Source of the DNA: Vicinamibacterales bacterium | GTDB lineage: Bacteria > Acidobacteriota > Vicinamibacteria > Vicinamibacterales > Fen-181 | Reading direction: 5' to 3' | DNA: 64,000 bases | NCBI GenBank assembly: GCA_036504215.1 | Contig: DASXVO010000054.1 | Coordinates: forward strand, 186,001 to 250,000 | Part shown: one piece after another, positions 63,365-64,000 of the stretch | Layout: the number at the start of each line of letters is the position of its first letter | Numbering within the stretch: position 1 is the stretch's first letter | The notes under the pieces: generated by a model | What the model was told of the DNA's origin: nothing | The model's input: the letters and a program-made list of their open reading frames with translations, nothing else | Database searches by the model: none | Program-made: the position numbers and the translations under genes

Positions 63365-63858
63365 TCAGCAGGCGCGGTCCACCGCTGGAGAACCACGCGA
63401 GTCCGATTCCAGGCTTGACCGGGACACGAAGAACCGTGCCATGCGGACGTCGATGAGCGACCAGGCCAGAGACGACAAGTTCAACGGATCCAGCATGTTC
63501 CGGCGACTGGACGCTCGGTGGATCGACGTCGGCGCGGCGGCGACAATCCGGCGCACGCGCTGGCGCATCAGCAGTTCGCGGACGATGAGGCCGGCTTCGG
63601 TCGTCTTGCCGAGGCCGACGTCATCTGCGATGAAGAGGTTGACACGCGGGAGGGCGCCTGGAACAGTGTCGGGTCCATGGAGGTGACCGAATTCCAGCGC
63701 AGCGTGCGGTAGTAGGCGGCGAACCACTTCGGAGGATCGAACTCGCCGCGAGCGCACACGAACGATCTCGCCCGTTGCCGGGGGGAGGTCTGGAGGACGC
63801 ACAGTGAACCCTGGGGCCAAGTCCCGCCGATGACGGTCGCCAGGGAGGGTAGTGTCAA
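63365..63858 (-). pseudogene. Decayed SNF2-family helicase fragment (DISARM DrmD-like)
   Basis: Two frames carry adjoining pieces of one helicase. The first (from 63858) reads FDPPKWFAAYYRTLRWNSVTS and DPTLFQAP; the second, in another frame, reads LPRVNLFIADDVGLGKTTEAG then LIVRELLMRQRVRRIVAAAPTS, i.e. the Walker A region. In intact DrmD-like proteins about 20 residues separate these, so a small deletion with frame shift is inferred near 63650. The rest of the helicase is missing after APTS. Remnant of a defence or restriction-type system; not functional. Confidence 0.7.
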
Positions 63859-64000
63859 GAGGAAGCCGCGTCTTCAGTCCGCATCAGCGCCCACAGCGTG
63901 GCCAGCGCCAGGCTGCCGTCGGTCAGGGCGAACAGCAGGAACGCATCGGGCGAGTGTCGGAGGAAGTGGTCCACGACAAACGCCAGCGCGCCGACGCCCT
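63855..64000 (-). CDS. C-terminal end of a probable membrane protein (partial)
   Basis: An open frame from the window edge to a TGA at 63857-63855. About 48 residues: VGALAFVVDHFLRHSPDAFLL, FALTDGSLALATLWALMRTED and so on; two hydrophobic stretches suggest membrane helices. Codon use is GC-rich at third positions, supporting coding. Family unknown. The stop lies at the very end of the helicase remnant. Confidence 0.45.
   Translation of the reverse strand, partial: GVGALAFVVDHFLRHSPDAFLLFALTDGSLALATLWALMRTEDAASS

Overview
The window is a high-GC chromosomal segment from a Gram-negative bacterium: it has lpxC, outer-membrane-type barrels and lipoproteins. The mix of folate-dependent TrmFO, NtrC-type regulation, a REP-associated transposase and several acidobacterial-looking families suggests Acidobacteriota, perhaps Vicinamibacteria. 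That placement is inference; there is no rRNA in the window. Several genes have a -10-like hexamer 5-12 nt before the start codon, which suggests leaderless transcription is common.

Region 1 (1-21.4 kb) is a nitrogen-heterocycle (purine/hydantoin) catabolic locus resembling the E. coli ygeW-ygeY-hyuA-ssnA-xdhD-guaD 'selenium-dependent molybdenum hydroxylase' region. A minus-strand operon encodes a dihydropyrimidinase/hydantoinase, a three-subunit molybdenum hydroxylase (Mo, 2Fe-2S and FAD subunits) and a guanine-deaminase-like enzyme cut by the window edge. Divergent from it, from a 63-bp intergene with two -10 boxes, run a fused XdhD-like hydroxylase, an SsnA-like amidohydrolase and two fold-type-II PLP enzymes. 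The knotted carbamoyltransferase YgeW and the M20 hydrolase YgeY lie about 3.5-6 kb further on, on the minus strand. No ygeX, ygfK, yqeB, yqeC or selD is visible. A REP-associated tyrosine transposase with inverted REP arrays sits inside the locus. A 2.25-kb segment holding a secreted papain-like protease and an exported partner is bracketed by a near-perfect 21-bp direct repeat. A DUF6599-like lipoprotein and a Tat-exported DUF362 protein close the region.

Region 2 (21.5-44.4 kb) is mostly housekeeping: uvrA, lpxC, a sigma/STAS operon, lysA, tmk, comF, rsfS, nadD, obgE, rpmA, rplU, dprA, topA, trmFO, a Xer recombinase, and an NtrC-type two-component pair. Two families of short interspersed repeats occur between genes and sometimes run into 3' coding ends.

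Region 3 (44.5-53.5 kb) holds an ABC-F ATPase, a small exported protein behind a structured leader, an ECF sigma/anti-sigma pair, a lipoprotein, pcm, an APC-family transporter and a secreted M20 peptidase. Region 4 (53.5-63.3 kb) has an outer-membrane protein followed by a compact chemotaxis operon on the minus strand: STAS protein, soluble MCP-like protein, CheY, CheA, CheW, membrane MCP, a CheR-CheD fusion and CheB. The right edge has a decayed SNF2-helicase (DISARM DrmD-like) fragment and the 3' end of a probable membrane protein gene.
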